Source: Pseudomonas sp. ANT_H12B
GTDB lineage: Bacteria > Pseudomonadota > Gammaproteobacteria > Pseudomonadales > Pseudomonadaceae
Reading direction: 5' to 3'
Assembly (NCBI RefSeq): GCF_008369325.1
Contig: NZ_VOBI01000002.1
Coordinates: forward strand, 124,001 to 188,000
Length of the DNA stretch: 64,000 nt
Position 1 is the stretch's first letter; every line of letters starts with the position of its first letter. Under the pieces are notes generated by a model. The model made no database searches. It saw only the letters and a program-made list of their open reading frames with translations, and was not told the origin of the DNA. The position numbers and the translations under genes were made by a program. Positions 7,419-16,555 of the stretch are shown here, one piece after another.

Positions 7419-8753
7419 ATGATTCATATCCCGAAATCGGAATACAGCCGTCGCCGCAAGGCCTTGATGGCGCAGATGGAACCCAACAGCATTGCCATTC
7501 TGCCCGCCGCCGCGGTTGCCATCCGCAACCGTGATGTCGAGCATGTCTACCGCCAGGACAGCGATTTCCAGTACCTCAGCGGCTTTCCCGAGCCTCAGGC
7601 GGTCATCGTGTTGATGCCGGGTCGTTTACATGGCGAATACATTCTGTTCTGCCGTGAACGCAACGCCGAGCGAGAGTTGTGGGACGGCCTGCGCGCCGGA
7701 CAGGAAGGCGCGATCCGCGACTTCGGCGCCGACGATGCATTCCCCATCACCGACATCGACGACATCCTGCCGGGCCTGATCGAAGGCCGCGACCGGGTGT
7801 ATTCGGCGATGGGCAGCAACCCGGAATTCGACCGGCACCTGATGGACTGGATCAACGTGATCCGCTCTAAAGCGCACCTCGGCGCCCAGCCGCCGAACGA
7901 ATTCGTTGCCCTGGATCATCTGCTTCACGACATGCGCCTGTATAAATCGGCGGCAGAAGTGAAGGTGATGCGTGAAGCCGCACGGATTTCCGCCCAGGCA
8001 CACATCCGCGCGATGCAGGCGAGCCGGGCCGGGCTGCATGAGTTCAGCCTGGAAGCCGAACTCGATTACGAGTTTCGCAAGGGCGGGGCGAAGATGCCGG
8101 CCTACGGTTCGATTGTCGCGTCGGGGCGCAACAGCTGCATCCTGCATTACCAGCAGAATGACGCGGTGCTCAAGGACGGCGATCTGGTGTTGATCGATGC
8201 CGGTTGCGAGATCGATTGCTACGCCAGCGACATCACCCGCACCTGGCCGGTCAACGGCAAGTATTCAGCGGAACAGAAGGCGATTTACGAGTTGGTGCTG
8301 GCCTCACAAGAAGCCGCGTTTACCGAAATTGCCCCGAACAAACACTGGAATCAGGCCCACGAAGCCACAGTCCGGGTGATTACCACCGGTCTGGTGAAGT
8401 TGGGCCTGTTGCAGGGCGACGTCGACGAGTTGATCGCCAGCGAAGCCTATAAGGCGTTTTACATGCACCGCGCCGGCCACTGGCTGGGCATGGATGTGCA
8501 CGATGTCGGCGAATACAAGGTCGGCGGCGAATGGCGCGTGCTGGAAGTCGGCATGGCGCTGACCGTGGAACCGGGCATCTACATTGCTCCGGGCAACCAG
8601 AACGTAGCGAAGAAATGGCGCGGCATTGGCGTGCGCATCGAGGACGACGTAGTGGTCACCAAAACCGGCTGTGAAATCCTGACCAAAGGTGTGCCGAAAA
8701 CGGTCGCCGATATCGAGGCCTTGATGGCTGCCGCACGGACACAAGCGGCATGA
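7419..8753 (+). CDS. pepP: Xaa-Pro aminopeptidase P
   Basis: 444 residues. Cytosolic dinuclear metallopeptidase removing N-terminal residues before proline. N-terminal aminopeptidase-P domain (IPKSEYSRRRKALMAQM, DSDFQYLSGFPEP) then the creatinase/pita-bread domain with metal ligands in LIDAGCEIDCYASDITRTWP (two Asp), HWLGMDVHDVG (His), TVEPGIYI (Glu) and GIGVRIEDDVVV (Glu). All five ligands are present, so it should be active. Its stop overlaps the ubiH start by 4 bases. Same arrangement as E. coli ygfB-pepP-ubiH-ubiI (known). Confidence 0.96.
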   Translation: MIHIPKSEYSRRRKALMAQMEPNSIAILPAAAVAIRNRDVEHVYRQDSDFQYLSGFPEPQAVIVLMPGRLHGEYILFCRERNAERELWDGLRAGQEGAIRDFGADDAFPITDIDDILPGLIEGRDRVYSAMGSNPEFDRHLMDWINVIRSKAHLGAQPPNEFVALDHLLHDMRLYKSAAEVKVMREAARISAQAHIRAMQASRAGLHEFSLEAELDYEFRKGGAKMPAYGSIVASGRNSCILHYQQNDAVLKDGDLVLIDAGCEIDCYASDITRTWPVNGKYSAEQKAIYELVLASQEAAFTEIAPNKHWNQAHEATVRVITTGLVKLGLLQGDVDELIASEAYKAFYMHRAGHWLGMDVHDVGEYKVGGEWRVLEVGMALTVEPGIYIAPGNQNVAKKWRGIGVRIEDDVVVTKTGCEILTKGVPKTVADIEALMAAARTQAA

Positions 8754-9937
8754 GTCGAGTCAATCTGGCAATCATCGGTGGCGGTCTGGTTGGTGCAAGT
8801 CTGGCGCTGGCGTTGCAAGCCGGGGCCAAGGCTCGTGGCTGGAAGATCGTACTGATCGAACCGTTCGCGCCTGGCGATACCTATCAACCGAGCTATGACG
8901 CCCGTTCTTCGGCGTTGTCGTACGGCGCCAAGCAGATTTATCAACGGTTGGGCGTGTGGCAGGAAATCTCCCGCCGCGCCGAGCCGATCAAGCAGATTCA
9001 TGTCTCCGACCGTGGACGCTTCTCCACCGCGCGACTGTCGGCGATGGAGGAGGGCGTTCCGGCGCTGGGTTATGTGGTGGAAAACGCCTGGCTCGGTCAA
9101 TGCCTCTGGCAAGGTCTGGACAAGGACGTGATCAGCTGGCGTTGCCCGGCGGAAGTCACGCGCATGGAGCCGCTGATCGATGGCTATCGCCTGACCCTCA
9201 ACGATGAAACCCTTGTGGAATGCGACCTCGCGGTGCTCGCTGATGGCGGCCGTTCCGGCCTGCGCGAGCAACTGGGGATTGGCATCAAAAAGCGTCCGTA
9301 CAACCAGAGCGCTCTGATCGCCAACATCACCCCAAGTGAAGCGCACAACGGCATGGCCTTCGAGCGTTTCACCGATGACGGCCCGATGGCCTTGCTGCCG
9401 TTGCCGGAAAACCGCTGCGCACTGGTCTGGACCCGTCAGGGAATGGATGCACAACGGCTGGCGGCCCTTGATGAACGCAGCTTCCTCAGCGAATTGCAGG
9501 GCGTGTTCGGCTATCGGCTCGGCACGTTAAAGCAGGTTGGCGCGCGAAATCTGTATCCACTTTCGCTGATCGAAGCCGAAGAACAAGTGCGTCCACATCT
9601 GGCGATTCTCGGCAATGCTGCCCACAGCCTGCACCCGATTGCAGGGCAAGGTTTCAACCTGTCTTTGCGTGATGCTCAAGCGCTGGCCGATGCGTTGCTG
9701 GCCAGCGAAACAGCTCCCGGCGACTTTGCGACCTTACAGGCTTACCGCGAGCGTCAGCGTCTGGATCAGAACCTGACCGTGGGTTTCTCCGATCAGGTCA
9801 CCCGTTTGTTCGGCAGCACTCAACCGTTGGTTTCCCTGGGCCGCAACATCGGTCTGCTCGGGCTGGACCTGTTGCCGCAGGCCAAACGCTGGTTCGCGCG
9901 GCAGGCCATGGGTTTGGGTACGCGTCCCGATGCTTAA
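8750..9937 (+). CDS. ubiH: 2-octaprenyl-6-methoxyphenol hydroxylase UbiH
   Basis: 395 residues, class A flavin monooxygenase of aerobic ubiquinone biosynthesis. FAD Rossmann motif GGGLVGASLALALQAG at residues 8-23, the DG-type motif around VLADGGRSGLRE near 160, and the second FAD motif GNAAHSLHPIAGQGFNLSLRD near 290. In that motif the usual GDAAH reads GNAAH, a known variant in UbiH. Start ATG 8750 overlaps the pepP stop. The stop overlaps the DUF4442 gene by 8 bases. Confidence 0.94.
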   Translation: MSRVNLAIIGGGLVGASLALALQAGAKARGWKIVLIEPFAPGDTYQPSYDARSSALSYGAKQIYQRLGVWQEISRRAEPIKQIHVSDRGRFSTARLSAMEEGVPALGYVVENAWLGQCLWQGLDKDVISWRCPAEVTRMEPLIDGYRLTLNDETLVECDLAVLADGGRSGLREQLGIGIKKRPYNQSALIANITPSEAHNGMAFERFTDDGPMALLPLPENRCALVWTRQGMDAQRLAALDERSFLSELQGVFGYRLGTLKQVGARNLYPLSLIEAEEQVRPHLAILGNAAHSLHPIAGQGFNLSLRDAQALADALLASETAPGDFATLQAYRERQRLDQNLTVGFSDQVTRLFGSTQPLVSLGRNIGLLGLDLLPQAKRWFARQAMGLGTRPDA

Positions 9938-10415
9938 GTGGCTGACCAACAAGTTCGGCAAGGCGCGATTGATGTGTTGGGCGATGAGCTTCTACCCGCC
10001 GTACCTCGGCGCCGGGGTCCGAGTGAGATACATCAGTGATGATTTCCGTGACATCAAAGTGTCCATGGGCTTGGGCTGGTACAACCGAAATTACGTCGGC
10101 ACCCAGTTCGGTGGCAGCCTGTACTCGATGGTTGATCCGTTCTACATGCTGATGTTGCTGGAAAACCTCGGACCGAAATACATCGTCTGGGACAAAGCCG
10201 CCGACATCGATTTCATCGCGCCGGGCAAAGGCCCGGTATTCGCCAGCTTCAGAATCGACGATACCTTGCTCGACGAGATCCGTCGGCAGACAGCGGATGG
10301 CGAAAAGTACCTGCCGCAATTGCAGGTCGATATTCATGACGGCGCCGGCACCTTGGTGGCGCGGGTCGGAAAAACCCTTTACGTGCGGCTCAAGCCGCAA
10401 GCGAGACAGGCTTAA
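9930..10415 (+). CDS. DUF4442 hot-dog-fold protein
   Basis: 161 residues. The pattern of a DUF4442 / YiiD-C-like hot-dog thioesterase is visible: YPPYLGAGVRVRYISDDFRD, LGWYNRNYVGTQFGGSLYSM (helix and active-site loop), DPFYMLMLLENLG, and a C-terminal strand VARVGKTLYVRLK. Members are thought to act on acyl thioesters, but no substrate is proven. It is wedged between two ubiquinone hydroxylases, with an 8-base overlap upstream and a 3-base gap downstream, which implies co-translation. A role in quinone or acyl metabolism is inference. Confidence 0.8.
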   Translation: MLKWLTNKFGKARLMCWAMSFYPPYLGAGVRVRYISDDFRDIKVSMGLGWYNRNYVGTQFGGSLYSMVDPFYMLMLLENLGPKYIVWDKAADIDFIAPGKGPVFASFRIDDTLLDEIRRQTADGEKYLPQLQVDIHDGAGTLVARVGKTLYVRLKPQARQA

Positions 10416-10418
10416 AGC

Positions 10419-11642
10419 ATGGAAATGCGCGCAGATCTGCTGATTGTCGGGGCGGGAATGGTCGGCAGCGCCCTGGCGCTGGCGTTGCAGGACAGCGGGC
10501 TGGAAGTCCTGCTGCTGGACGGCAGCCCCATGAGTGTCAAACCCTTCGATGTTCAGGCTTCGTTCGAGCCGCGAGTGAGCGCCTTGTCGGCCGCCAGCCA
10601 GCGAATTCTTGAGCGCCTTGGCGTGTGGGACGGCATCGCCAACCGGCGCAGCAGCCCTTACACCGACATGCACGTCTGGGACGGCAGCGGCACCGGGCAG
10701 ATTCATTTCTCGGCGGGCACCGTGCACGCCGACGTGCTGGGGCATATCGTCGAGAACCGCGTGGTCCAGGATGCCTTGCTCGATCGTTTGCATGACTGTG
10801 ACCTCGGGATGCTGGCGAATGCGCGCCTGGAGCAGATACGCCGCTCGGGTGATGACTGGCTGCTGACCCTCGCCGATGGCCGCACCTTGCGTGCACCGCT
10901 GGTGATCGCGGCGGACGGCGCCAACTCGGCGGTACGGCGCCTGACCGGCGTGGCGACTCGCGAGTGGGATTACCTGCACCACGCGATCGTCACCAGTGTG
11001 CGCAGTTCCAAGCCTCATCAGATGACAGCCTGGCAGCGATTCACCGACAACGGTCCTCTGGCGTTCCTGCCGCTGGAGCGGGACGGTCAGCAGGATTGGT
11101 GTTCGATCGTCTGGTCGACCACGCCGAGTGAAGCCGAGCGCTTGATGGCGCTGGATGACGAAGGTTTCTGCCGGGAGCTGGAGCGCGCCTTCGAAGGCCG
11201 GCTCGGCACGGTGCTCAGCGCCGACCCGCGTCTGTGCGTACCGCTGCGTCAGCGTCATGCCAAGCGTTATGTGGCTGAAGGCCTGGCACTGATCGGTGAC
11301 GCGGCGCACACCATTCACCCATTGGCCGGGCAGGGCGTGAACCTTGGTTTTCTCGATGCCGCCGTGCTGGCCGAAGTGTTGCTGCAAGCGGCCGCACGTG
11401 GTGAGCGCCTGGCGGATGTGAAAGTGCTTAGTCGTTACGAGCGTCGGCGCATGCCACACAATCTGGCGCTGATGGCGGCGATGGAAGGCTTCGAGCGACT
11501 GTTCCAGGCCGATCCGTTGCCGGTGCGCTGGTTGCGTAATGCCGGGTTGAAGATGGTCGATCAGATGCCTGAAGCCAAGGCGTTGTTTGTGCGTGAAGCG
11601 TTGGGGTTGACCGGGGATTTGCCGGCACTGGCCAAGGCCTGA
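10419..11642 (+). CDS. UbiI/VisC-type FAD-dependent hydroxylase
   Basis: 407 residues, paralogue of UbiH. N-terminal FAD motif VGAGMVGSALALALQ (residues 9-23), middle motif AADGANSAVRRLTGV near 165, and GDAAHTIHPLAGQGVNLGFL near 290. In E. coli the equivalent gene (ubiI/visC) does C5 hydroxylation in ubiquinone synthesis; in pseudomonads assignment between UbiI and UbiF types is less certain, so no symbol is given. Three bases after the DUF4442 stop; ATG 10425 is an alternative start. Last gene of the operon, followed by a REP pair. Confidence 0.9.
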   Translation: MEMRADLLIVGAGMVGSALALALQDSGLEVLLLDGSPMSVKPFDVQASFEPRVSALSAASQRILERLGVWDGIANRRSSPYTDMHVWDGSGTGQIHFSAGTVHADVLGHIVENRVVQDALLDRLHDCDLGMLANARLEQIRRSGDDWLLTLADGRTLRAPLVIAADGANSAVRRLTGVATREWDYLHHAIVTSVRSSKPHQMTAWQRFTDNGPLAFLPLERDGQQDWCSIVWSTTPSEAERLMALDDEGFCRELERAFEGRLGTVLSADPRLCVPLRQRHAKRYVAEGLALIGDAAHTIHPLAGQGVNLGFLDAAVLAEVLLQAAARGERLADVKVLSRYERRRMPHNLALMAAMEGFERLFQADPLPVRWLRNAGLKMVDQMPEAKALFVREALGLTGDLPALAKA

Positions 11643-11663
11643 GATTTTCGCTGGGGCTGATGG

Positions 11664-11765
11664 CCCCTTCGCGGGCAAGCCCGCTCCCACAAGGATTCGG
11701 GTGATCACAACATTATGTGTGAACACTGGAGATCCCTGTGGGAGCGGGCTTGCCCGCGAAAGGGC
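11664..11765. repeat. REP doublet (REPIN-like)
   Basis: CCCCTTCGCGGGCAAGCCCG with CTCCCACA, then 43 bases later the inverted copy TGTGGGAGCGGGCTTGCCCG with CGAAAGGG. Two inverted REPs define a mobile-like REPIN; no RAYT transposase is nearby. Confidence 0.85.
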
Positions 11766-11891
11766 TGGTACAGCCACCACATATTTCAAGCCGTGCAACA
11801 TCTGGTAACTCCTCCGCAAACTGTTCGATTGAGAAGCTAAATGTGAGTCCATATCATTTGGCCTCAAATTCCCCATCGAGAGATCGCGCCC

Positions 11892-12896
11892 ATGTTGGTA
11901 CCGAAGCGTCTACTGACCGCGCTAGCCCTGACCCTGATTGGCAGCACCGCTGCCCAGGCCGCTGACGAGGTGGTGGTTTACTCCTCGCGTATCGACGAGC
12001 TGATCAAACCGGTTTTCGATGCCTATACCGCGAAAACCGGCGTGCAGGTGAAGTTCATCACCGACAAGGAAGCGCCGCTGATGCAGCGGATCAAGGCCGA
12101 GGGCGAGAACGCCACCGCGGACCTGCTGCTGACCGTTGATGCCGGCAACCTCTGGCAGGCCGAGCAAATGGGCATCCTGCAGCCGTTCACCTCCAAGGTG
12201 ATCGACGCCAACATCCCGCTGCAATATCGCTCCTCCGCCCATGCCTGGACTGGCCTGAGCCTGCGGGCGCGGACCATCGCCTACTCCACTGAGCGGGTGA
12301 AGCCGGGCGAGTTGACCACCTACGAAGGTCTGGCCGACAAGAACTGGGAAGGTCGCCTGTGCCTGCGTACGTCGAAGAAGGTCTACAACCAGTCCCTGAC
12401 TGCCACCATGATCGAAGTCCACGGCGCCGACAAAACCGAGAAAATTCTCAAGGGTTGGGTCAACAACCTGTCCACCGACGTGTTCTCCGATGACGTCGCG
12501 GTGCTGGAAGCAATCAACGCGGGCCAGTGCGACGTCGGCATCGTCAACACTTACTACTACGGTCGCCTGCACAAGCAGAAGCCTGACCTGGCGGTGAAGC
12601 TGTTCTGGCCGAACCAGAGTGATCGTGGTGTACACGTGAACCTGTCGGGCATCGGCCTGACCAAGCACGCGCCACACCCGCAAGCCGCCAAAGCCCTGGT
12701 TGAGTGGATGACTACCCCTGAAGCGCAGAAAATCTTCGCTGACGTGAACCAGGAATTCCCGGCCAATCCTGCGGTGCAGCCGTCCGCGGAAGTCGCAGCC
12801 TGGGGCAAGTTTGTCGCCGATACATTGCCTGTGGAAATTGCCGGCAAGCGTCAGGCCGAAGCGATTCGCATGATGGATCGGGCTGGCTGGAACTGA
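11892..12896 (+). CDS. Ferric iron ABC transporter, periplasmic binding protein
   Basis: 334 residues with signal peptide (cleavage near AQA-ADE, residue 23). Type of FbpA/HitA/FutA: starts [20 protein letters not shown], has [20 protein letters not shown] near 75-95, and the tyrosine pair NTYYYGRLH near 217-225, which in FbpA-type proteins coordinates Fe(III) (known). It captures Fe3+ in the periplasm for the permease encoded next. 172 bases including REP sequence lie between them. No ATPase gene follows. Confidence 0.88.
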   Translation: MLVPKRLLTALALTLIGSTAAQAADEVVVYSSRIDELIKPVFDAYTAKTGVQVKFITDKEAPLMQRIKAEGENATADLLLTVDAGNLWQAEQMGILQPFTSKVIDANIPLQYRSSAHAWTGLSLRARTIAYSTERVKPGELTTYEGLADKNWEGRLCLRTSKKVYNQSLTATMIEVHGADKTEKILKGWVNNLSTDVFSDDVAVLEAINAGQCDVGIVNTYYYGRLHKQKPDLAVKLFWPNQSDRGVHVNLSGIGLTKHAPHPQAAKALVEWMTTPEAQKIFADVNQEFPANPAVQPSAEVAAWGKFVADTLPVEIAGKRQAEAIRMMDRAGWN

Positions 12897-12929
12897 AGCC
12901 ACCGTTATACTGCGCGCCTTTGTGACACT

Positions 12930-13036
12930 GATCGTTCCCACGCTCTGCGTGGGAATGCATCTACCGGCGCTCCGCGTCGAAGCGTGACGCAGAGCGTCAC
13001 AACATGTGTGCCCACGCAGAGCGTGGGCACAATCAT
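12930..13036. repeat. REP-type palindromes (CGTTCCCACGC class)
   Basis: ATCGTTCCCACGCTCTGCGT-GGGAATGCAT, a middle palindrome of GACGCAGAGCGTC type, and GCCCACGCAGAGCGTGGGC. It sits between the iron binding protein and permease genes, so it lies within the transcript and may set the relative levels of the two. Confidence 0.75.
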
Positions 13037-13068
13037 TTCTATTGATTCACACCGCTGAGAGCTTTTCC

Positions 13069-14685
13069 TTGGCCCACCCCGCCCAACGCCGCTGGTACCC
13101 CCTGGTCTTCGCCATTGCTGCGCTGGTCCTGCTACCCCTGAGTGTCCTGTTTTTTTCCTGGCAAACCATCGATCAACAGATCTGGTCCCACCTCTGGGAA
13201 ACCCAGATGCCGCGCCTGCTGGGCAACACTCTGACCCTGGTGCTCGGCGTGGGGATCGGCGTAACGCTCTTGGGCGTAAGCCTCGCCTGGCTCACCAGCC
13301 TTTGTGAGTTCCCCGGCCGGCGCTGGCTGGATTGGGCGTTGATGCTGCCATTCGCGATTCCCGCGTACGTGCTGGCATTCGTCTTCGTCGGTTTGCTGGA
13401 TTTCGCCGGCCCCGTACAAACCCTGATGCGTGAATGGTTCGGCACCGGCCTGAGGCTGCCACGAGTGCGCTCCACCGGCGGTGTCATTCTGGTCCTGGTG
13501 CTGGTCTTCTATCCCTACGTTTACCTGCTGGCTCGCACCGCGTTCCTGGCCCAGGGCAAAGGCCTGATGGAAGCGGCGCGAGTCCTTGGGCAATCCCCGT
13601 GGCAAGCGTTCTGGCGAGTCGCCTTGCCCATGGCGCGACCGGCCATTGGTGCTGGTGTGGCGTTAGCGCTGATGGAAACCCTGGCGGATTTCGGCGCGGT
13701 GTCGGTGTTCAACTTCGACACATTCACCACCGCCATCTACAAAACCTGGTACGGGTTTTTCAGCCTGTCCACCGCCGCACAACTGGCCAGCCTGTTGCTG
13801 CTGGTGGTGATGGTCGTGTTGTACGGCGAGCGTCGAGCGCGCGGGGCCAACCGGGCGAGTAATGAACGACCAAGGGTCAAGGCGCTGTATCACCTGCGTG
13901 GCTTCAAAGCATGGGCGGCGATGAGTTGGTGCGGTCTGGTATTCGCCTGCGCCTTCGTCATTCCGATGCTGCAACTGGTGGTGTGGTTCTGGCAGCGCGG
14001 GCGCTTCGATCTGGATGAGCGTTACGCCGGGCTGATTGTTCATACCTTGTACCTGGGCGGCATAGCGGCGTTGATTACCGTCGGCGTTGCCCTGGTGCTG
14101 GCGTTTGCTCGACGACAGGCGCCGACCCGGGTGATCCGCTCCGGCATCAGCCTGGCCAACCTCGGCTACGCCTTGCCGGGGTCGGTGCTGGCGGTGTCGA
14201 TCATGCTGGCGTTCAGTTATCTGGATCGAGAACTGGTGATTCCGGTCTCGGGTTGGCTTGGCGGGGCCGGTAAACCTTTGCTCCTGGGCAGTTTGTCGGC
14301 ATTGCTGCTGGCCTATCTGGTGCGTTTCATCGCGGTGGCTTACGGGCCGCTGGAAAGCAGTCTGGCGCGAATACGGCCATCTTTGCCCGAAGCAGCACGT
14401 AGCCTTGGCGTCGGTGGGCCACGACTGTTTTTCAAAGTGTATCTGCCGTTATTGCTGCCAGGAACGTTGAGCGCTGCGTTGCTGGTGTTCGTCGATGTGC
14501 TCAAGGAAATGCCCGCGACCCTGCTGATGCGCCCGTTTGGCTGGGATACGCTGGCGGTGCGGATCTTCGAAATGACCAGTGAAGGTGAATGGGCGAGGGC
14601 GTCGTTGCCTGCCCTGACTCTGGTTTTGGTCGGGCTATTACCGGTCATCGGATTGATTCGACGTTCGGCGCATCGAAACACCTAG
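13069..14685 (+). CDS. Ferric iron ABC transporter, permease
   Basis: 538 residues from TTG 13069; the longer frame from 13006 begins inside the REP repeat and is an artefact. The protein is a fused double permease of the FbpB/HitB type: two halves of about six membrane helices each, each with an EAA loop, EAARVLGQSPWQAFWRVALP near 190 and EAARSLGVGGPRLFFKVYLP near 440, which dock the ATPase. It moves Fe3+ across the inner membrane. The start is uncertain because the ribosome site is weak (GAGAG). Next genes are gcvTHP, not an ATPase. Confidence 0.87.
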   Translation: MAHPAQRRWYPLVFAIAALVLLPLSVLFFSWQTIDQQIWSHLWETQMPRLLGNTLTLVLGVGIGVTLLGVSLAWLTSLCEFPGRRWLDWALMLPFAIPAYVLAFVFVGLLDFAGPVQTLMREWFGTGLRLPRVRSTGGVILVLVLVFYPYVYLLARTAFLAQGKGLMEAARVLGQSPWQAFWRVALPMARPAIGAGVALALMETLADFGAVSVFNFDTFTTAIYKTWYGFFSLSTAAQLASLLLLVVMVVLYGERRARGANRASNERPRVKALYHLRGFKAWAAMSWCGLVFACAFVIPMLQLVVWFWQRGRFDLDERYAGLIVHTLYLGGIAALITVGVALVLAFARRQAPTRVIRSGISLANLGYALPGSVLAVSIMLAFSYLDRELVIPVSGWLGGAGKPLLLGSLSALLLAYLVRFIAVAYGPLESSLARIRPSLPEAARSLGVGGPRLFFKVYLPLLLPGTLSAALLVFVDVLKEMPATLLMRPFGWDTLAVRIFEMTSEGEWARASLPALTLVLVGLLPVIGLIRRSAHRNT

Positions 14686-14840
14686 GTGTCAGTCCTACAC
14701 CTTGAGGCTACAATGCGCGGCATTCGGTGCGGTCCGTCTGACAGACCCGGTAGCTGAAATCGGCTGAAAGCCTTTTATTTCAAGGCTTCCAGCCCATACG
14801 GCACCTGCCGCACCTTCGCCACGCCCGGAAGGAGAAACCC
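14686..14840 (+). promoter_or_regulatory. gcvT leader with paired elements
   Basis: Between the permease and gcvT. It contains a TACAAT -10-like box (14709-14714), a 7-base outer pair GGTGCGG (14726-14732) / CCGCACC (14808-14814), a small GTCTGACAGAC hairpin and a stem AAGCCTT...AAGGCTT (about 14768-14788). This could fold as a closed multi-arm RNA. It does not show the sequence signature of the glycine riboswitch. AAGGAG lies before the gcvT ATG. Confidence 0.45.
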
Positions 14841-15923
14841 ATGGGACAGCGTACGCCTCTGTATGACCTTCACCTCGCTCTTGGCGCGAAGATGGTCGAT
14901 TTTGGCGGTTGGGATATGCCTTTACATTACGGCTCGCAGGTTGAGGAACACCATCAGGTGCGCCGCGATTGCGGAGTTTTCGATGTATCCCACATGACCG
15001 TGATCGATGTCAGTGGCTCTCAGGCCAAGGCCTGGCTTCAGCATTTGCTGGCCAATGACGTCGAACGCCTGCACAGCCCCGGCCGTGCCTTGTACAGCAC
15101 CATGCTCAATGAGCGCGGCGGCATCGTCGACGACATGATCGTCTACCGCCTCGACGACGGTTATCGTCTGGTGGTCAACGCCTCCACCCGCAATCAGGAC
15201 CTCGCCTGGATGCAGGCTCACCTCGATGGTTTCGATGTGCAGCTCAACGAGCGCTCCGAGTTGGCGATGCTGGCCATTCAAGGACCCCAGGCCCGGCACA
15301 AAATCTCCGAGCTGGTGACCCAGTCCCGCGGCAACCTGATTCAGATGCTCAAGCCTTTCGAAGGTCAGGCCGACGGCGACTGGTTTATCGCGCGCACCGG
15401 TTACACCGGCGAAGATGGCCTGGAAATCGTTCTGCCAGCCGATCAAGCGCCAGGATTCTTCAACGATCTGGTGGGCGCGGGCATCTCGCCGATCGGTCTG
15501 GGGGCACGCGATACTCTGCGGGTCGAAGCCGGCATGAACCTCTACGGTCAGGACATTCATCAGGACGTTTCACCGCTCGCCTCCAACATGGCCTGGAGCA
15601 TTGCCTGGGAACCGGCCACTCGTCAGTTCATCGGTCGCACTGCGCTGGAAGCCGAACGGGCCGGTGGCGTACAGCACAAACTGGTGGGTCTGGTCCTTGA
15701 GGAGCGTGGGGTTTTGCGTGCTCATCAAGTGGTCCGCATCGCCAATGTTGGCGAAGGGGAGATCACCAGTGGTAGTTTCTCTCCTACGCTTAGCAAGTCG
15801 ATAGCACTGGCGCGCGTGCCGATGGCAACTGCCGACCGCGCAGAAGTGGAAATCCGTGGCAAGTGGTACCCGGTTCGAGTGGTCAAACCGACCTTCGTAC
15901 GCCATGGCAAAACCTTGATCTAA
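14841..15923 (+). CDS. gcvT: Glycine cleavage T protein (aminomethyltransferase)
   Basis: 360 residues. Transfers the methylene from the aminomethyl-lipoyl H protein to tetrahydrofolate, releasing ammonia. Features: [26 protein letters not shown] at the N-terminus, [12 protein letters not shown] near 49, [11 protein letters not shown] with the THF-binding Asp region near 95, [13 protein letters not shown] near 188, and [18 protein letters not shown] near 220. Full length. First gene of gcvT-gcvH-gcvP; 50 bases to gcvH. Confidence 0.95.
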   Translation: MGQRTPLYDLHLALGAKMVDFGGWDMPLHYGSQVEEHHQVRRDCGVFDVSHMTVIDVSGSQAKAWLQHLLANDVERLHSPGRALYSTMLNERGGIVDDMIVYRLDDGYRLVVNASTRNQDLAWMQAHLDGFDVQLNERSELAMLAIQGPQARHKISELVTQSRGNLIQMLKPFEGQADGDWFIARTGYTGEDGLEIVLPADQAPGFFNDLVGAGISPIGLGARDTLRVEAGMNLYGQDIHQDVSPLASNMAWSIAWEPATRQFIGRTALEAERAGGVQHKLVGLVLEERGVLRAHQVVRIANVGEGEITSGSFSPTLSKSIALARVPMATADRAEVEIRGKWYPVRVVKPTFVRHGKTLI

Positions 15924-15973
15924 CCTTTTTTGGCGGGCAACGACCGCTGACATTTTTCTTGAGGACACAGAAC

Positions 15974-16357
15974 ATGAGCGATATCCCTGCCGACCTGCGT
16001 TTTGCCGAAAGTCACGAATGGGCCCGCCTGGAAGCCGATGGCACCGTCACCGTGGGCATCAGCGATCACGCTCAGGAAGCCTTGGGCGATGTGGTGTTCG
16101 TTGAGCTGACCGAAGTCGGAAAAGTCTTCGCTGCCGGTGATCAATCCGGTGTGGTGGAGTCGGTTAAAGCCGCTTCGGACATCTACTCCCCGGTTGCCGG
16201 CGAAGTGATTGCCATCAACGAAGAACTGAGCGGCAACCCTGAGTTGCTCAACTCCGACCCGTACGGTGCGTGGATCTTCAAGCTCAAGCCAAGCAACACT
16301 GGCGATCTGGACAAGCTGCTCGATGCAGCTGGCTACAAGGCCGCCATCGGCGAGTAA
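15974..16357 (+). CDS. gcvH: Glycine cleavage H protein (lipoyl carrier)
   Basis: 127 residues from ATG 15974, with GAGGAC upstream. The lipoyl swinging-arm lysine is Lys65 in the motif ESVKAASD; other hallmarks are [31 protein letters not shown] segment and [18 protein letters not shown]. It shuttles the aminomethyl group between P, T and L proteins. Followed by a strong terminator, which would reduce gcvP expression relative to gcvT and gcvH. Confidence 0.96.
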   Translation: MSDIPADLRFAESHEWARLEADGTVTVGISDHAQEALGDVVFVELTEVGKVFAAGDQSGVVESVKAASDIYSPVAGEVIAINEELSGNPELLNSDPYGAWIFKLKPSNTGDLDKLLDAAGYKAAIGE

Positions 16358-16375
16358 GCCTCAAGCGTCATCCCC

Positions 16376-16403
16376 AAAGCCCCGACTTGTCGGGGCTTTT
16401 TTT
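16376..16403 (+). terminator. Intrinsic terminator between gcvH and gcvP
   Basis: AAAGCCCCGAC-TT-GTCGGGGCTTT followed by a T run. A 10-pair GC-rich stem. gcvP then probably has its own promoter or depends on read-through. Confidence 0.85.
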
Positions 16404-16421
16404 CGCCTGACGAATTTTCCC

Positions 16422-16453
16422 CTTGTGGGAGCGAGCCTGCTCGCTCCCACAGG
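16422..16453. repeat. REP palindrome
   Basis: Palindrome CTTGTGGGAGCGAGC-CT-GCTCGCTCCCAC between gcvH and gcvP, directly after the terminator. Confidence 0.75.
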
Positions 16454-16555
16454 GTAAGTGTCGACCTTGCCCAAAGGTTCGCTGTCGGCATCGACTGCTA
16501 TGCTGGTTTGACCGAGTTGCATCGACGTTGAGCGCCAGTCAAGAGAGAGCCCGTC

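Noticed and set aside
11664..11765. CRISPR-like short repeats
   Set aside because: The recurring GTGGGAGCGGGC units are dispersed inverted REPs, not direct repeats with regular spacers.
9798..11876. 692-codon minus-strand open frame over the ubiH-ubiI region
   Set aside because: It is antisense to three well-supported genes with clear motifs; long antisense frames are common in GC-rich DNA.
13006..13068. N-terminal extension of the iron permease
   Set aside because: It begins inside REP palindrome sequence and has no family similarity; TTG 13069 is better.
14686..14840. Glycine riboswitch call for the gcvT leader
   Set aside because: The known tandem-aptamer sequence signature is not visible; kept only as an unassigned structured leader.
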